DNA from: Protula sp. h YS-2021
Lineage: Eukaryota > Annelida > Polychaeta > Sabellida > Serpulidae
DNA: 64,000 bases
Direction: 5' to 3'
Assembly: GCA_949752745.1 (NCBI GenBank)
Contig: OX457028.1
Coordinates: 20,692,352 to 20,756,351 of the forward strand
Shown here piece after piece: positions 1 to 22,814 of the stretch (position 1 is the stretch's first letter; the number at the start of each line of letters is the position of its first letter). The translations under genes and the position numbers were made by a program. The notes beneath the pieces are model-generated. The model saw only the letters and a program-made list of their open reading frames with translations, ran no database searches and was not told where the DNA came from.

Positions 1-440
1 TTGTTGAACACTACCATGAAGTAATATGTTTCAAATATAATTCAAACGCGTCTTTGAATTTGCTTGCCATTCGATTACATGTTTGAATTTGCTTGGAATT
101 GACACACATGTTTGAATGGTGTGCTCTTCAGACAACATTTTGCTTAACATGTTGTTAAACATCATGAACATGTTCAACATGTTGAACAACATGTTGAACA
201 TGTTCAACTTGTTGAACAACATGTTGAAATGTTGAACATGTTTAACATGTTGAACAACAGCTTTTTGAGCAACTTGTTGAACAATTTTTGTACAACTACT
301 TGTTGAACAACTTGTTGAACACTACAGTGACGTCATATGTTTCAAATATAATTCAAACACGTCTTTGAATGGGCTTGCCATTCATGTTTGAATTTGCTTG
401 CCATTCAAACGCATGCTTGAATGGTGTGCTCTTCTCACAA
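1..440. repeat. GTTGAAC palindromic array inside a ~310-bp direct repeat
   Basis: From about 130 to 320 the sequence is made of GTTGAACA and its complement TGTTCAAC, often back to back, so it can fold into many alternative hairpins. The flank at 2-130 (TGTTGAACACTAC, TTCAAATATAATTCAAAC, GTCTTTGAAT, GAATGGTGTGCTCTTC) recurs in the same order at 312-436, so the unit is a direct duplication with a ~310-bp period. The open frame across the array, rich in Met, Phe, Asn and Leu, is only a translation of the repeat and is not a gene. Confidence 0.8.
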
Positions 441-469
441 AAAAATTGGGATGGAACAGCTTATGGCCA

Positions 470-960
470 GATATGCAAATAGCCTATGACAACATTATGT
501 AAAAAACTAGACGTAAAACTTGATCAAACGGTAAAATTTTCATTCAAATCGGTTAAACATGACAATAGTTACCTTCTTTTTCCGTTTTTTAAAGTTAAAA
601 TTGTTGTGGTGAAAAACTTATGCTTACAGTCACCTATGCAAATAGCCTGCGATCAATTTTTGTTAAAACTAGAAATAAATCTGAATCAAAAGGTAATATT
701 TTCATTCAAATAGGTTGAACATGACGTAAGTTGTCTACTTTTTTTTGGCTTTTAAGATGTAAAAATCATGCTTATAGCCACATATGCAAATAGCCTATGA
801 CTACTTTATTTCAAAACTAGACACAAAAGTTTTTGAAAGTTAAAATTGTTTTGGTGAAAAACTTATGCTTACAGTCACCTATGCAAATAGCCTGTGACCA
901 CTTTATGTCAAAACTTTCCATTCAATTTGGTTGAACATTAAAAAAAGATATCTACTTTTT
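470..960. repeat. Tandem units carrying the octamer ATGCAAAT
   Basis: Four diverged units start near 473, 636, 783 and 881. Each starts with ATGCAAATAGCCT, followed by a stretch with AAAACTAGA and (in most) TTTTCATTCAAAT and GGTTGAACAT. ATGCAAAT is the classical POU/octamer binding sequence, but here it may simply be part of the repeat. No protein-coding content is convincing. Confidence 0.7.
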
Positions 961-999
961 AAAAAAAATTACTAAAAATTAATGTTGTAAATAGACATG

Positions 1000-1320
1000 A
1001 GGGGTATGACGTCACGATGATTGACTGATGATAGACAGAAAGTGGGTTGGGCTTCATTGCCTTCATTGATTTCATTGACTGTTCTTTGGTCACGTGATTC
1101 ATGACGTCGCGATGATTGATAGGTGATAGACAGAAAGTGGGCGGGGCTTCATTGCCTTCATTGATTTTATTGGCTTTTCATTGGTCACGTGATTCATGGC
1201 GTCACGATGATTGACAGGTGATTGACAGAAAGTGAGCGGGGCTTAATTGATCACGTGATGGACAGCTTTAATTTATGGGCGGGGCTTAATTGATCACATG
1301 ATTGATGACGTCACGATGTT
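1000..1320. repeat. ~100-bp tandem units with CRE, E-box and GC-box motifs
   Basis: About three and a half units contain, in order, TGACGTCACGATGATTGA, a GACAGAAAGTGGG(C)GGGGCTT stretch, and GGTCACGTGATTCATG. TGACGTCA is perfect at 1007-1014 and 1306-1313, with one-base variants near 1102 and 1197. CACGTG occurs at 1091, 1186 and 1252. GGGCGGGGC-type boxes occur near 1140 and 1278. The array lies just upstream of a decayed DIRS/Ngaro-like coding region, so it may be the leader or terminal repeat of that element. Confidence 0.7.
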
Positions 1321-1512
1321 TAATTTAAGCCGAACTCTTATTTCTACACTACTAGTAAAAAGACTGGGAGAAAGGCACTAAGTCTAGGTCATTCTTTCGT
1401 AAAGCGTGTACAAAGATTTTGGTACCGATCAGATGAATATATATTGAACTTAGGCAGTCATTACAGCTGCAGTTTTTTTCGCAGCCTTGAATAGGGGGAT
1501 CGGATTAAAGAG

Positions 1513-1880
1513 ATGAAATTAGACGTTGTTGTTTTAGATATTGGTTCAAACGACCTGTGCAAACCCTCAATAACTCCAGAAGTTTTTGCTAAAAAGAATT
1601 CGACTTTTTGCTAAAGCTTGCTCTTGACCAGAATAAAAAAAGTGATTACTCTGAAAATATGGTTTCGGGACCATAACATTTGGGAAAAACGAATCGTCGT
1701 TCCGTTCACGAGTATAATAAGACTGTTTTTGTAACGAATGGAATTATGACAGAGGCTATATCTTCAACACCAGAAAGCGATGTCTTTCTCTTCAATATCA
1801 AGAGGACGGTGTTAACCCAAATGAAGAAGGATTGCGGAAATACAGTAACATATACAGGGCAGCTCTTCTTCTGTTTTTTT
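1513..1880 (+). pseudogene. SGNH/GDSL-hydrolase domain remnant of a DIRS/Ngaro-type element
   Basis: A 33-codon open stretch (1513-1614) contains VVVLDIGSNDLC, which resembles the block of SGNH hydrolases where the core Asn-Asp lies. It stops at 1612. The similarity resumes in another frame at about 1690-1840, with a segment including EYNKTVFVTNGIMTEAISST, which I recognise as typical of SGNH domains carried by molluscan retroelements. Several frameshifts and stops separate the parts, and no complete catalytic set (GDS, G, N, DxxH) is present. SGNH-like ORFs are known as accessory genes of some Ngaro/DIRS elements (family knowledge). The reverse transcriptase fragment 700 bp downstream on the same strand supports that origin. 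Confidence 0.6.
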
Positions 1881-2519
1881 TTAATAATTTTATCTGGGTT
1901 CATTCGCGCTAACTTTAAGCACGTTGCTGATAAAGTATGTCTTTAAAGCTTGAACATGTTGCACCCCGCCGAAACGGTGTTGGTTTGATACGTCTTCTAA
2001 GCTCTGGGTTGCTTTGCTTTATCTGTTTTGACATGTCTTTGTCTGTACTGACCATAACCTCCCTGGGTTGAGGTTGACTGTGCTTATTTAGTGTCACGTA
2101 ATCTCACTGTGTTGACGTTCACTCTGTTTATTTTCTTTCAGTTAAAGCTGCGGGTTTTCGATATCTAAACTTTAATTTAAATATTCATGTTTGCCAGTGC
2201 CAGAGTAGAATATGACTGAACCCCAACCTCTTCGCTTTTTGTAGCGTACCCAATATTGATTTAACTAATGCACGTGCATTTGTTTCATGTCTCAGTTATG
2301 AAGATGAATTGAAAATTGCCGTTGTTTTATAGTCTTAAATTTATATTTGTAATGTAACGTTAGTGTTTCGCAAAATTTAGCTTTGCAGTGTTGCTCAAAA
2401 CTTTGACCATTTATGGTTTGACCAGTTTTCCCCAACAAAAAACGTGACGTTTGGCGTGGGAAAAATCAATTTTGCGTTGCTACGCGATATGCTTCGTACT
2501 GTAATGTGTAAACTCCCTT

Positions 2520-3040
2520 CTTTTTGTGGTTAAATCGACGCGTTACGGTCGTACTCTAGGGGTTCCTTTACATAATTTTAGGATGCCTGGTAAACAGTCA
2601 AGAACCTCGCCCTTATCCAAAGGAAAAAACGCCAAAAACACTATGTGCAGCAGGCTTCAGAGAAACCAGGGAATGTCACAACCGGTGCATATATCACGAA
2701 GGATGATCTGGGCGAGTCGTCGGATCCGCCTTCCAAACTCCTGGGCTTTAAGAGACGGGTCTTCATTACTACGATGAACGCGTGGCTATGGGAGCATCCC
2801 CGCCGTCGTCATGTTTATGGTCCGGTCCATTCGTCACACTGCCCCAAAAACCTGGAACTAATTTTAGCTTTACGCAAAATTCTAAATATTCCCATAAATG
2901 ACACCAAAACAGTTATTCCCACCACTGCGGCAATTTTTCACGGCGCCGAAATTGATACATTAAAAATGGAAGACCGTTTACCTACCGATAATTTGGCATC
3001 AAGGCGTGAACAGTTAAGGCAGGTCATGAGGATAAAGTAA
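2520..3040 (+). pseudogene. Decayed DIRS-type reverse transcriptase fragment
   Basis: The frame ending at 3040 contains KNLELILALRKILNIPIND followed by TKTVIPTTAAIFHGAEIDT and MEDRLPTDNLASRREQLRQ. This matches the region just after the catalytic YxDD box in DIRS-order reverse transcriptases, where the usual form is LNIPLN..KT...FLG.EIDT...RLP..KL. The catalytic box is not present here. The upstream part (2526-2800) is readable only across two frames and I do not recognise a domain in it. It lies downstream of the SGNH fragment in the same orientation, so both are probably one broken element. Other retroelement groups are possible but fit less well. Confidence 0.55.
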
Positions 3041-3458
3041 ATATATATTACACGAGTTACAATCACTGAGTGGGTTTCTTAGCTTCTGCTGTAGGGTCAT
3101 GAAGCCAAGACGAATCTTTTTGTGCAGGTTAATCAGTCTAACGAAGTGTATTTCCTAGAAACATTTTTATATTCGCGTTTACTTAGAAGCCCAAAAAAGA
3201 CATTAAAGCCTGAGCGATTTTCTTTGACAGCTTCAACGGGGTTTCACTACTCCAAAAAGAAGTTAAGTTCTAAGGTAATACACTCTATTGAAAAGGTCCT
3301 CAGTTGTTTTGATTAATTCGAGGCTCTCACGTCTACTGTCAGGAAACTTGTGAGCAATTTGCTATCTCGCTAAGTATGAAACCTTCATGCGTATGTGTTT
3401 CCAGAGTGTAAATGTTATTACCTGTGTAATTTGGGGCTTTTACCTTCATCCATTAATA
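3041..3458. other. Unassigned sequence after the retroelement fragment
   Basis: A 64-codon open frame occurs at 3122-3316 on the plus strand, but it has no recognisable motif and no conserved partner in the window. I see no RNA gene here. Confidence 0.4.
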
Positions 3459-3905
3459 TAATAATAATAATAATAATAATAGCTAGTTCTTATATAGCGC
3501 TTTATTCCAAAGAGCTTCACACAATTCATTAGCCTAGAGTTTACAATGTCCAAATATATTACGTATTAAACCAATCACTCTTATTAGACAAACCATGCAT
3601 GCAATTGATACTGGGCATTTTAACACTACACAATATATTATAGAATATACATAACGTAACTCCATATGGCCATTGCACTGTTGGTACATTTACAGTGTAT
3701 GACAGACAAATAACCTATAAACACATTATAAATACAGCTATTGATTTTGCTAATTAGTAATCATTACTTCATGGTCTGTTGGTGAGCCCTAGGAGGCCTG
3801 ACACTTTGTCATGTGTAAAACTACTCTGACGGGGTCGAACTCACGACTTCGAGATCATAGTTGCCTGGCTAGTCGAGCGCCTTAGACCGCTAGGCCACCT
3901 CACCC
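3459..3905 (-). mobile_element. tRNA-derived SINE with ATT-repeat tail
   Basis: Read on the minus strand, the element starts near 3905 with a tRNA-like head. Box A TGGCCTAGCGG is at 3887-3897 and box B AGTTCGACCCC at 3831-3841. The spacing suits a tRNA with a long variable arm (Leu/Ser type). An unrelated body of about 330 bp follows, ending in AATAAAGCGCTATATAAG and an (ATT)n tail at about 3459-3482. Head, body, LINE-like tail and simple-repeat end are the standard SINE layout. The head is not a functional tRNA gene. The 3' end resembles that of the LINE at 22.8-24.0 kb (AAATAAACGCGTTATAAAA), which suggests that an L2/CR1-type LINE supplies the retrotransposition machinery. Confidence 0.8.
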
Positions 3906-4597
3906 CCTATTCAGGAGTGTAGAATACTACCTCAGCAGTGTCATCGATTAATTTTTTCCACAAACTACGTGGCGGAAAGCATATATTTTCCAATTTTCTT
4001 GTCAATAAAGCCCCGAAGGGACTTCAATAAAAAGCGAATCCATCCAAAGACATCCGTTTACTTATCATACTCCCAGTCCTGTAGCGCTTATGTGCCACCT
4101 CGGCCGCCCTCTATTCTGACTCAAACAAACAGTCCCTTGTAAAATCCATGTTTTTGTTCTCGTTTGCAGCCTTCTTAAGGATCGGCAAAATGATAATATC
4201 GTTGCTATATCCATATCTAAATTTATTACCCTCAATAATTATCCTCATTCCCATTTCTCGCAACACTTTTGTCGGTTTTCTCCACGAATCACTAAAGTGT
4301 AGTAATCTCAATTGATGATCAACACCCACAGTTTCCGTATACTAGCTACCACTAACGCTATAGCGAAGGGATTAAGTATTGAACAAATAAAGCTCATATG
4401 ATGGTGGAAGTCCTCATCCGACTTTCTGAAGTATGTTGGAGTTCATGCGTGTAGAATGTAGTCAATAGCATAGTAGTTGCGTTATTGTAATTGATATTTT
4501 GGGGGAGTAGGGGGGTTGGAGCGCTTCACTAGATTGGCCGGTTCCGTTTACACCTTTGGATTCGCCTTCATTTGGTGTCAGCTGTAAAATATTTCTG
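3906..4597. other. Unassigned intergenic sequence
   Basis: A 72-codon minus-strand frame at 4111-4329 has plausible amino-acid composition but no motif I recognise. Otherwise I see nothing here. Confidence 0.35.
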
Positions 4598-5345
4598 TCA
4601 TTAATTGAATATGTCCATTATAACGATTACTTATGCAAAGTCTTTGTTACGTCACGTATTGTAATTGCTATTGTAGTTGTTAGTAGTTAGTTGGCATTGG
4701 TTTTAATGGATCGCCGATTTAAGGCTCGACAAAACCGCAGATAGAACCTGTTGTGTTAGCCCCTAAAATCTGTACACAAAAGGGTGTACAGCAGAACGTA
4801 GACTGATTTTTATGCAAGGCACAGAGGGGGTGGGCGGTGCCACGCTGTCAGTCATTCATTTCGTCATCCTGACTGCTGCTCGGATTGTCGCTGTGTCATT
4901 ACTATGTAAATAGCATATGTAATTATGAATCATGGCTTGGATGCTTGATGGGTTGGATTGAAAAACAGATGTTTTGTTGTGTTTTCAGTAATTTCTAGAA
5001 ACTGGTGGAAACGCCAAGCTTTTGTGCAAAATTAAAATATCCGTTGTTATAAATTATTGTGTTTTTTTAAATACCACCTCATCCCCTTCCACCCAATCCC
5101 TCAAATGCGCGATTAAAGTGGGTGCGGCTTGTAGAGTTTTTTTTAGTTTTGTGTGACCTGTTTGTCACCACCTGAACATGTCCGTAGTAGCGATTATAAA
5201 AGTAAAACCTTTGTTACGTCATGCTTTGTAATTGCTAATGTAGATGTTATTTGTTAGTGGGCATTGGTATTGTTGAATCGTCCAGTTTAGGCTCGACAAA
5301 GCCGCAGTTAAAATCTCTTGTGTTAGCCCCTAAAGCATGCACACA
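4598..5345. repeat. Direct repeat pair (~180-bp copies, ~575 bp apart)
   Basis: The segments at about 4605-4795 and 5177-5345 share an ordered series of blocks: ATGTCC, CGATTA, CTTTGTTACGTCA, TTGTAATTGCTA, GGCATTGGT, GGCTCGACAAA, CCGCAG, TTGTGTTAGCCCCTAAA and CACAAAA. They are diverged direct copies separated by unrelated sequence. No coding potential is seen. Confidence 0.75.
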
Positions 5346-6180
5346 AAACGTATTTTGGCTTTGTTATATAAAGATTCGCGAAGGACTGGTTTAAACGTAG
5401 TACGATGGAATTAATCGAGCACTTTAAAATGATATGCATCCTAGTTCAAAACAATATCAAGCAAAGCGTATAATTTGAAACAACACCAAGTATAAAAATG
5501 TTGGATACGATTTTGTTATGCTTCAACACGGTGGTTAGCAATGAACATCTATCTTAAAAATATACACTTACATAAGAAAAAGCGTTTGTTAACAAAGTCA
5601 TCAGCAAAAAAAACGGTGATATTTCATCCACTACTTAAAGCTGAGCTTATTGATGCAAACATACAAGAATATGTGTGCATGTTATGTACTCACGACATAC
5701 TTCTATTATATATTTCCATGTTGATGATTTAAGTATGAAAAGATTACCGCCTGCTGTCAACTCTTTTTGGGAGCATTTTTCGTCCACTGCAAGCTAGCCA
5801 GTTTTTAAATAAGTCAAATAACTTGCCGGTTTTTCTTGCTAGAGTGCTATAATATACAGAAAATCAATATTAGCTTATCTTTAGGGCAAATCACTCAAAA
5901 ATTACCCCTAAATTTAAGAAAAACAGCAATAACGTTCTACGAGGAATATCAAAAGAGCTAAAACCGTCGACAATTTCAACTTGATTGCTTTAATATTATT
6001 AGGTTGAATAACGTTAGGTTTCCAGCAATGTGTCCAACTGCATGCAGAAATTCAGGGCTAGCAAGGGATATAAATCGCCCAGTAAGAGTGTATCATGTCA
6101 AAGAGGAATCGCAGAAACAGATAAGGTACCGAAACTAAAAAGGTTCATTGCTTTCCTCACACAATAATATTAAATATTGT
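5346..6180. other. Unassigned intergenic sequence
   Basis: AT-rich DNA. The 63-codon frame at 5541-5732 lacks any recognisable domain or splice context. Nothing else is supported. Confidence 0.35.
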
Positions 6181-6940
6181 GTTAAATGTTGATGTGTTAA
6201 ACTGGCATTTTGAGCAAGCACCGAGGCAAGTCTGAAATTCAAACCCTACACTCATTGCTACTGACAGTATATGAAAAGTTAGGTGCAGGTGCATTCAAGT
6301 CCCCATTTCTTTGCATATAGAAATAAATTGTTAATTAAACAGGCAAATTTTTAAAAAATGCGATTGTTCATGTCTTGTCATAAACTGATTTCTTGAGGTT
6401 AGTTACACATTCTGACGGGCTTTTCTTTCCATTGCAAAGTAAAATGTGAATGATGTAAATAACTGCATTCATATATAAACCCTTAAGGTAATTGATTAGT
6501 TCACAACTATAACAAGTACGAAGGGTAACCATGTCGTAATGTACCGGCTTTGGCGACAAGTCTAGCTCATAATATATAGGGAAACCGTGGATAAATCCGA
6601 CTCCCCCGCAATGTGTTAGTTGTTATTAGATTCAAGGGACTAATCAGAAATCAGAAATCAGAATCAGAAAACTACAAAACTAGAAACCTGGTTGATCAGT
6701 TTCATGCAGAAAAGACGTTATTTAAACAAACAAGTTCTTTTGTAGTTTCTATTTATTGTTAAAATATCTAAATTATTAGCTAATCTCGTTGATTGATTTT
6801 AATTTCCATTGCTTTTTTGATTCGTTTTTTTTCGTTATAGAATTCGATATGTTCGGTCAACAATTTATCTGTTGAAACTAGTTTTCTCGTTTAAATTTGT
6901 AGTGTTTCATGTTCTCTTAGAGGACTTTTCTGTTCAATGC

Positions 6941-18754
<11,814 letters not shown>

Positions 18755-21700
18755 CTATTTCGACAAAACCTTAAACACATCAAAAATTGATTTAGCAGAA
18801 TAATAAATAAAAGTGTTAATCATTTTAAAATATAGGTGCAGCACAATCTATGGATAGGATATGAGTTATGTATAATCTTATGTGCAATTATTTAATTTTT
18901 TAGCCAATTGTTTTGGAGAGTTAAGTGAAAACTCGAAGATCCAAAAAAATAAGATTAAAAGAAGCATGGGCCTTGGAATTTCGAAATAAGTAATAAGGGA
19001 TAAAACAGAGATATGTGTATAAATACAAACAGACTTCGACTAATGTTCGTATACATACACAATCCCGCGCACAATTTCTATCCCATTTTATCGGCTTATT
19101 TCTGAAATTCATTATATGAAACGCCCAGCAAAATGAATCCTTAAGCCGATACATTACCTGTTTCTCAAAGCGGAACACCACAAAAAAGTCGTTGCTGCAT
19201 CTCTCTGTTGAAAAAGTTTTGAATGGTAGTGTAAAATAGTCACGTTTTATTCATAATCTAGTCAAAGTGCATTTCTAGTGTATTTCATCAATATTGTTGA
19301 AAATTAACTTACCCGTTACCTTTCAGTGGATGTGATCTTTGTTCATATAGGCTATGCCAATAGTGTGAGCTTTGTCGTCTGTATGCTGATTTTCTTTAAA
19401 TACCACTTTTTCGACAGTTTTTATTTGATAGGAATAATAATTGGTGTATAACTGCCCAACTTAGATCAGGAGCATGGTATTATTTTATTTGGATTATTCG
19501 CATATTTTTCTGAGTTTCTCGAACCAAACACCTGTCATTCTAAACATTCTTTAAATTTGTGCAAAACTTTTTTTTTTCAATTTTCAAAATTTCGCATTGT
19601 TATATTCTTTTAGCAAAGTTTCATACGTAATCCTATATTTTTAAATTGTCAAGATTTAAAATTACCATTGGACAGACTGATACCATCTGTCACTACACAT
19701 TCAAGCATAGTGACAAGGCAAATTTATTGGCTTTCTAGTTTAAATGCAATGGAAATCAGTGTACTCTGGTCTCTAAGAGAAAAGCAAACTATCTTCAAGA
19801 AGAATCTGTAAGGGGATATTTTGATTTTGACACTAAACCTCTTCTTTAAGTCTATTTTCCTTTGTTACTAGCTGAAATTCCAGACTCTAAATTACCTTTT
19901 GTGTCCATAGAAAAAGCAAATAAAAAATAAACCGATATTAATTTCACTTTTAAAAATTAGGTTACTTTCTCTAGTTATGCATCAAGGTAGCATTTCATTG
20001 AAGAAGTTTTCAAACCGAGTTAATGTCCCGAGTAATCCCAAAAGCAGTGGGAGATTGTTCGTTTAAAATGCAAACAAAGTTCATCAGGTGCAGAAAAACA
20101 CCAGTTTCCTTCTTTTCAAGCATGACACAGTTCTTACAATCTAAAAACAGGTATCAGAGAGTCTTTGACAGGCAAAGGAAAGGGTATTAATAGTTGTTTT
20201 GGAAAGAGTATTTTATCGAGGGAGGGAGCATGTGTTTTTTATATGTTTGAAGCGATGCCTTGGTTTCTTTCTCGATAGATTAAAGGAGTGCTTTTGACGC
20301 TTTTAACAAATACTTCACTTTTTAAACATTATTATGAACTTTAAAATGAAAGCGTGCTTTCGCGCATCTCACAAATATCATCGCTGTCCTCCCATTACTG
20401 AAAAGATCGATACGTTTGCATTGTTCCCCTTTAAAACCAGAGCTCCTTCATGCATTTTTAAACAGCTTGAAAACAGGCCAACATTCTCAAATAGGTCTGT
20501 TTATATATAAAGGGGTGGAGCAGGAGCGTAACGGATGGTGGCTAGTCTCAATCAGCAGGCGGACACAAACCAGAATTTGTCAGTTGCAGTTCTCAAAGAA
20601 TTGCTTACATCTTCCTTCAGGGACCACTAACTTGTACATATGTTACCACCGTTCCAATAAAAATGAGCAGCAGTGGGAAATTTTTGAGGGTCGGCTTGGA
20701 GAGATAATTTACTTTAAAAAATGTAATTTTCATTCAGCATTATGTTGTTTCATACCAAAAAGTAGGGTGCTTTCTGAAGTGCACTGCGTGCAACAAGAAT
20801 AGGGACCCAAATATTACAACATTCGGTCTACATTTGAGCACAAAGTGAATTCTAGTCGTGCATATTCTCACAAATGTATGGTTTGCTGACAAAAATGTAT
20901 TTTCATTAATTTTAGCCTTCCAAATTGGTAGAAAAATTAACAAACCTGTCGTCATTCGGTTAAAAAAGGTATTTTCCCAATGCTGCACTCCACACATTAA
21001 GGGCTTGTTTTAAAAAATCATGCACATGCAAGGTAACTCATTTGTAGCGAACGAAAATCTGCGACAATACTCGTGACGACAATTTGCCTAGTGGCAATAT
21101 GCTTAGCAAAATATGCCTTCTTTTATACAACCTAGCATTGATGTGAAATGATAGAACTCTGACGTTGCTTGTGCAGTGTGATACTTACTTGAAATAAATA
21201 ACTCCGAGGTCTTTTTGACTGGCAGCCTGGTATTTTTTAGAATGACAGAAGAACTCCTAAATATTTTTCCTTTTGTGCAGGGTTGCACTGACTTGAAGTG
21301 ACAGAACGCCAAAGAAAATTTCTTCTTTGGAAGAATAAAAGCATAAGCATTCCAAAGCAGTCTAAATGCAAAGTAAAAAATCAGGCCATTCATTGCAAGG
21401 TGCGTTGTTGCGTCTTGTAAAAAGTAAAATTCCTAGACGTATTGTAGCAAGACGTATTGTTGGGGTACCATTGAGCCGTTTACCCTGCCAGAATCTGTCC
21501 AAAGACAAAAGGCTGTACATGAATTAAAAGCTACAAATCCTTGGCATTTAACCGAAGGAGTGGAGTTAATCTCGTACAAGTTGGTTACCGAGTAGGAAAG
21601 ACACATGCATTGAGAAATATGTGTTCCGTTGAACGTAGATCGCAGTTAGCAAAGACCCCATCACCACCTTTTAAGCACAAATGCATTCCTCGTGGACCGC

Positions 21701-22650
21701 GTTTGGCAACAAAACTAATCATACTCCTTTCTACGCGTTTTTGATAAGATGTTAAGAATTGTTCAAGGTGGAGGAATAGCTGTTTTGCTCTAATAGCAAG
21801 CGTTGTACAGGTCACCAAAGAAAATATTTTTTCTGATTAAACATGGCCACGCAACTTTGTATTTTACGTTTTACTTAGAACGTTATATAAAAGGGCTGAT
21901 TCCATCATTCAAAAATTTGGTCTGAAATGCAAGAATTAACTTTGAAGTATAAATTTAGCCATTTGTGAAATGTAAAATGAGGATAAGACGTTGTTTCTAA
22001 ATTGTTAGGTATGAAGTCTGAAGTATGACAAATCTATCAAACATCTAAAGCCTACTTAACGTTTGCAATTATTTTCAAACTTTAAGCAGAAATTATATCC
22101 ACTGTGCGTGAATAAAATAACTGCGTATAATTATACTCATAATCAATTATATTATTTTAGTCATCAAAAATTTTTTTGCAGTCAATCAGTTAATTGTAAT
22201 TAAAAGTGATCATAGGATAGAAAATTTCACTGCAATATTTCATTAAATACAAAGAATATTAAAGAACTACTTGTTTCTAAACCAACAAATTTCTGTTATT
22301 CCATAATTTATGAATGCAACATTGAAGTAAACTGTTTTCTCTGCAATTATGCAGGAGCTCCTAAAATACCATCATTATTTATACTGACTTGCTCTAACTT
22401 TGCACGATTACATATTGTTCAGTTTAGAATTCTCATACCCTAACGCATCACTTTTCATAATACATGAAACTACATGAAACTACATTGCAGATTTTTAAAA
22501 ATTATTCCATTTTTAAAGTGATGATCGAAAGACTCAATGGTCGTAACACCCAAGGTAGAAAGTCTGAAAGGGCTGAATGGGCAAAAGATCCAGTGGGATA
22601 AAGACCCAATCGTCAAAAGGCTTAATGATAGAAAGACTCAATTTTCGAAA
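18755..22650 (-). other. 5' intron of C1q gene A
   Basis: Blocks align in order with 37150-42360 of copy B (for example 19660-19800 with 38900-39020, and 21890-22080 with 40980-41170). No further exon with conserved splice signals was found. The 128-codon frame at 20416-20802 is not conserved in B and is treated as chance. Confidence 0.5.
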
Positions 22651-22737
22651 GACTCCAGCCAACAGAACTAACAGGTACCCAGCAAATATTACACACAGCA
22701 CAGTAAACCTGAGGCAGAATTCCAAGTTGAATTCCTT
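22650..22737 (-). pseudogene. First (signal-peptide) exon of C1q gene A, start codon and donor lost
   Basis: On the minus strand this aligns with the predicted first exon of copy B: it reads FCLRFTVLCVIFAGYLLVLLAG, hydrophobic and signal-peptide-like. The codon aligned with B's ATG is AAG (22735-22737) and the second in-frame ATG of B is TTG. A ~70-bp deletion relative to B also removes the GTAAGT donor. Differences within the shared coding part are mostly silent or conservative, which suggests former coding use. A LINE begins about 80 bp upstream. Confidence 0.6.
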
Positions 22738-22814
22738 TTCTTCTCATAGATTTTATGTTTCGTATATTTTTAATGACATTTATATATTGTTCATTTCATT
22801 TTTCTTGTTTTTTT

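Noticed and set aside
31..222. Open frame rich in Met, Phe, Asn and Leu on the minus strand
   Set aside because: It is the translation of the GTTGAAC array and has no independent support.
3831..3905. Functional tRNA gene on the minus strand
   Set aside because: Boxes A and B are present, but the acceptor and anticodon arms do not pair properly and the sequence continues into a SINE body and ATT tail.
4111..4329. 72-codon minus-strand frame
   Set aside because: Composition is plausible, but there is no motif, splice site or second copy to support a gene.
20416..20802. 128-codon plus-strand frame with plausible composition
   Set aside because: The aligned region in copy B (39640-39850) does not keep the frame, and no motif is seen.
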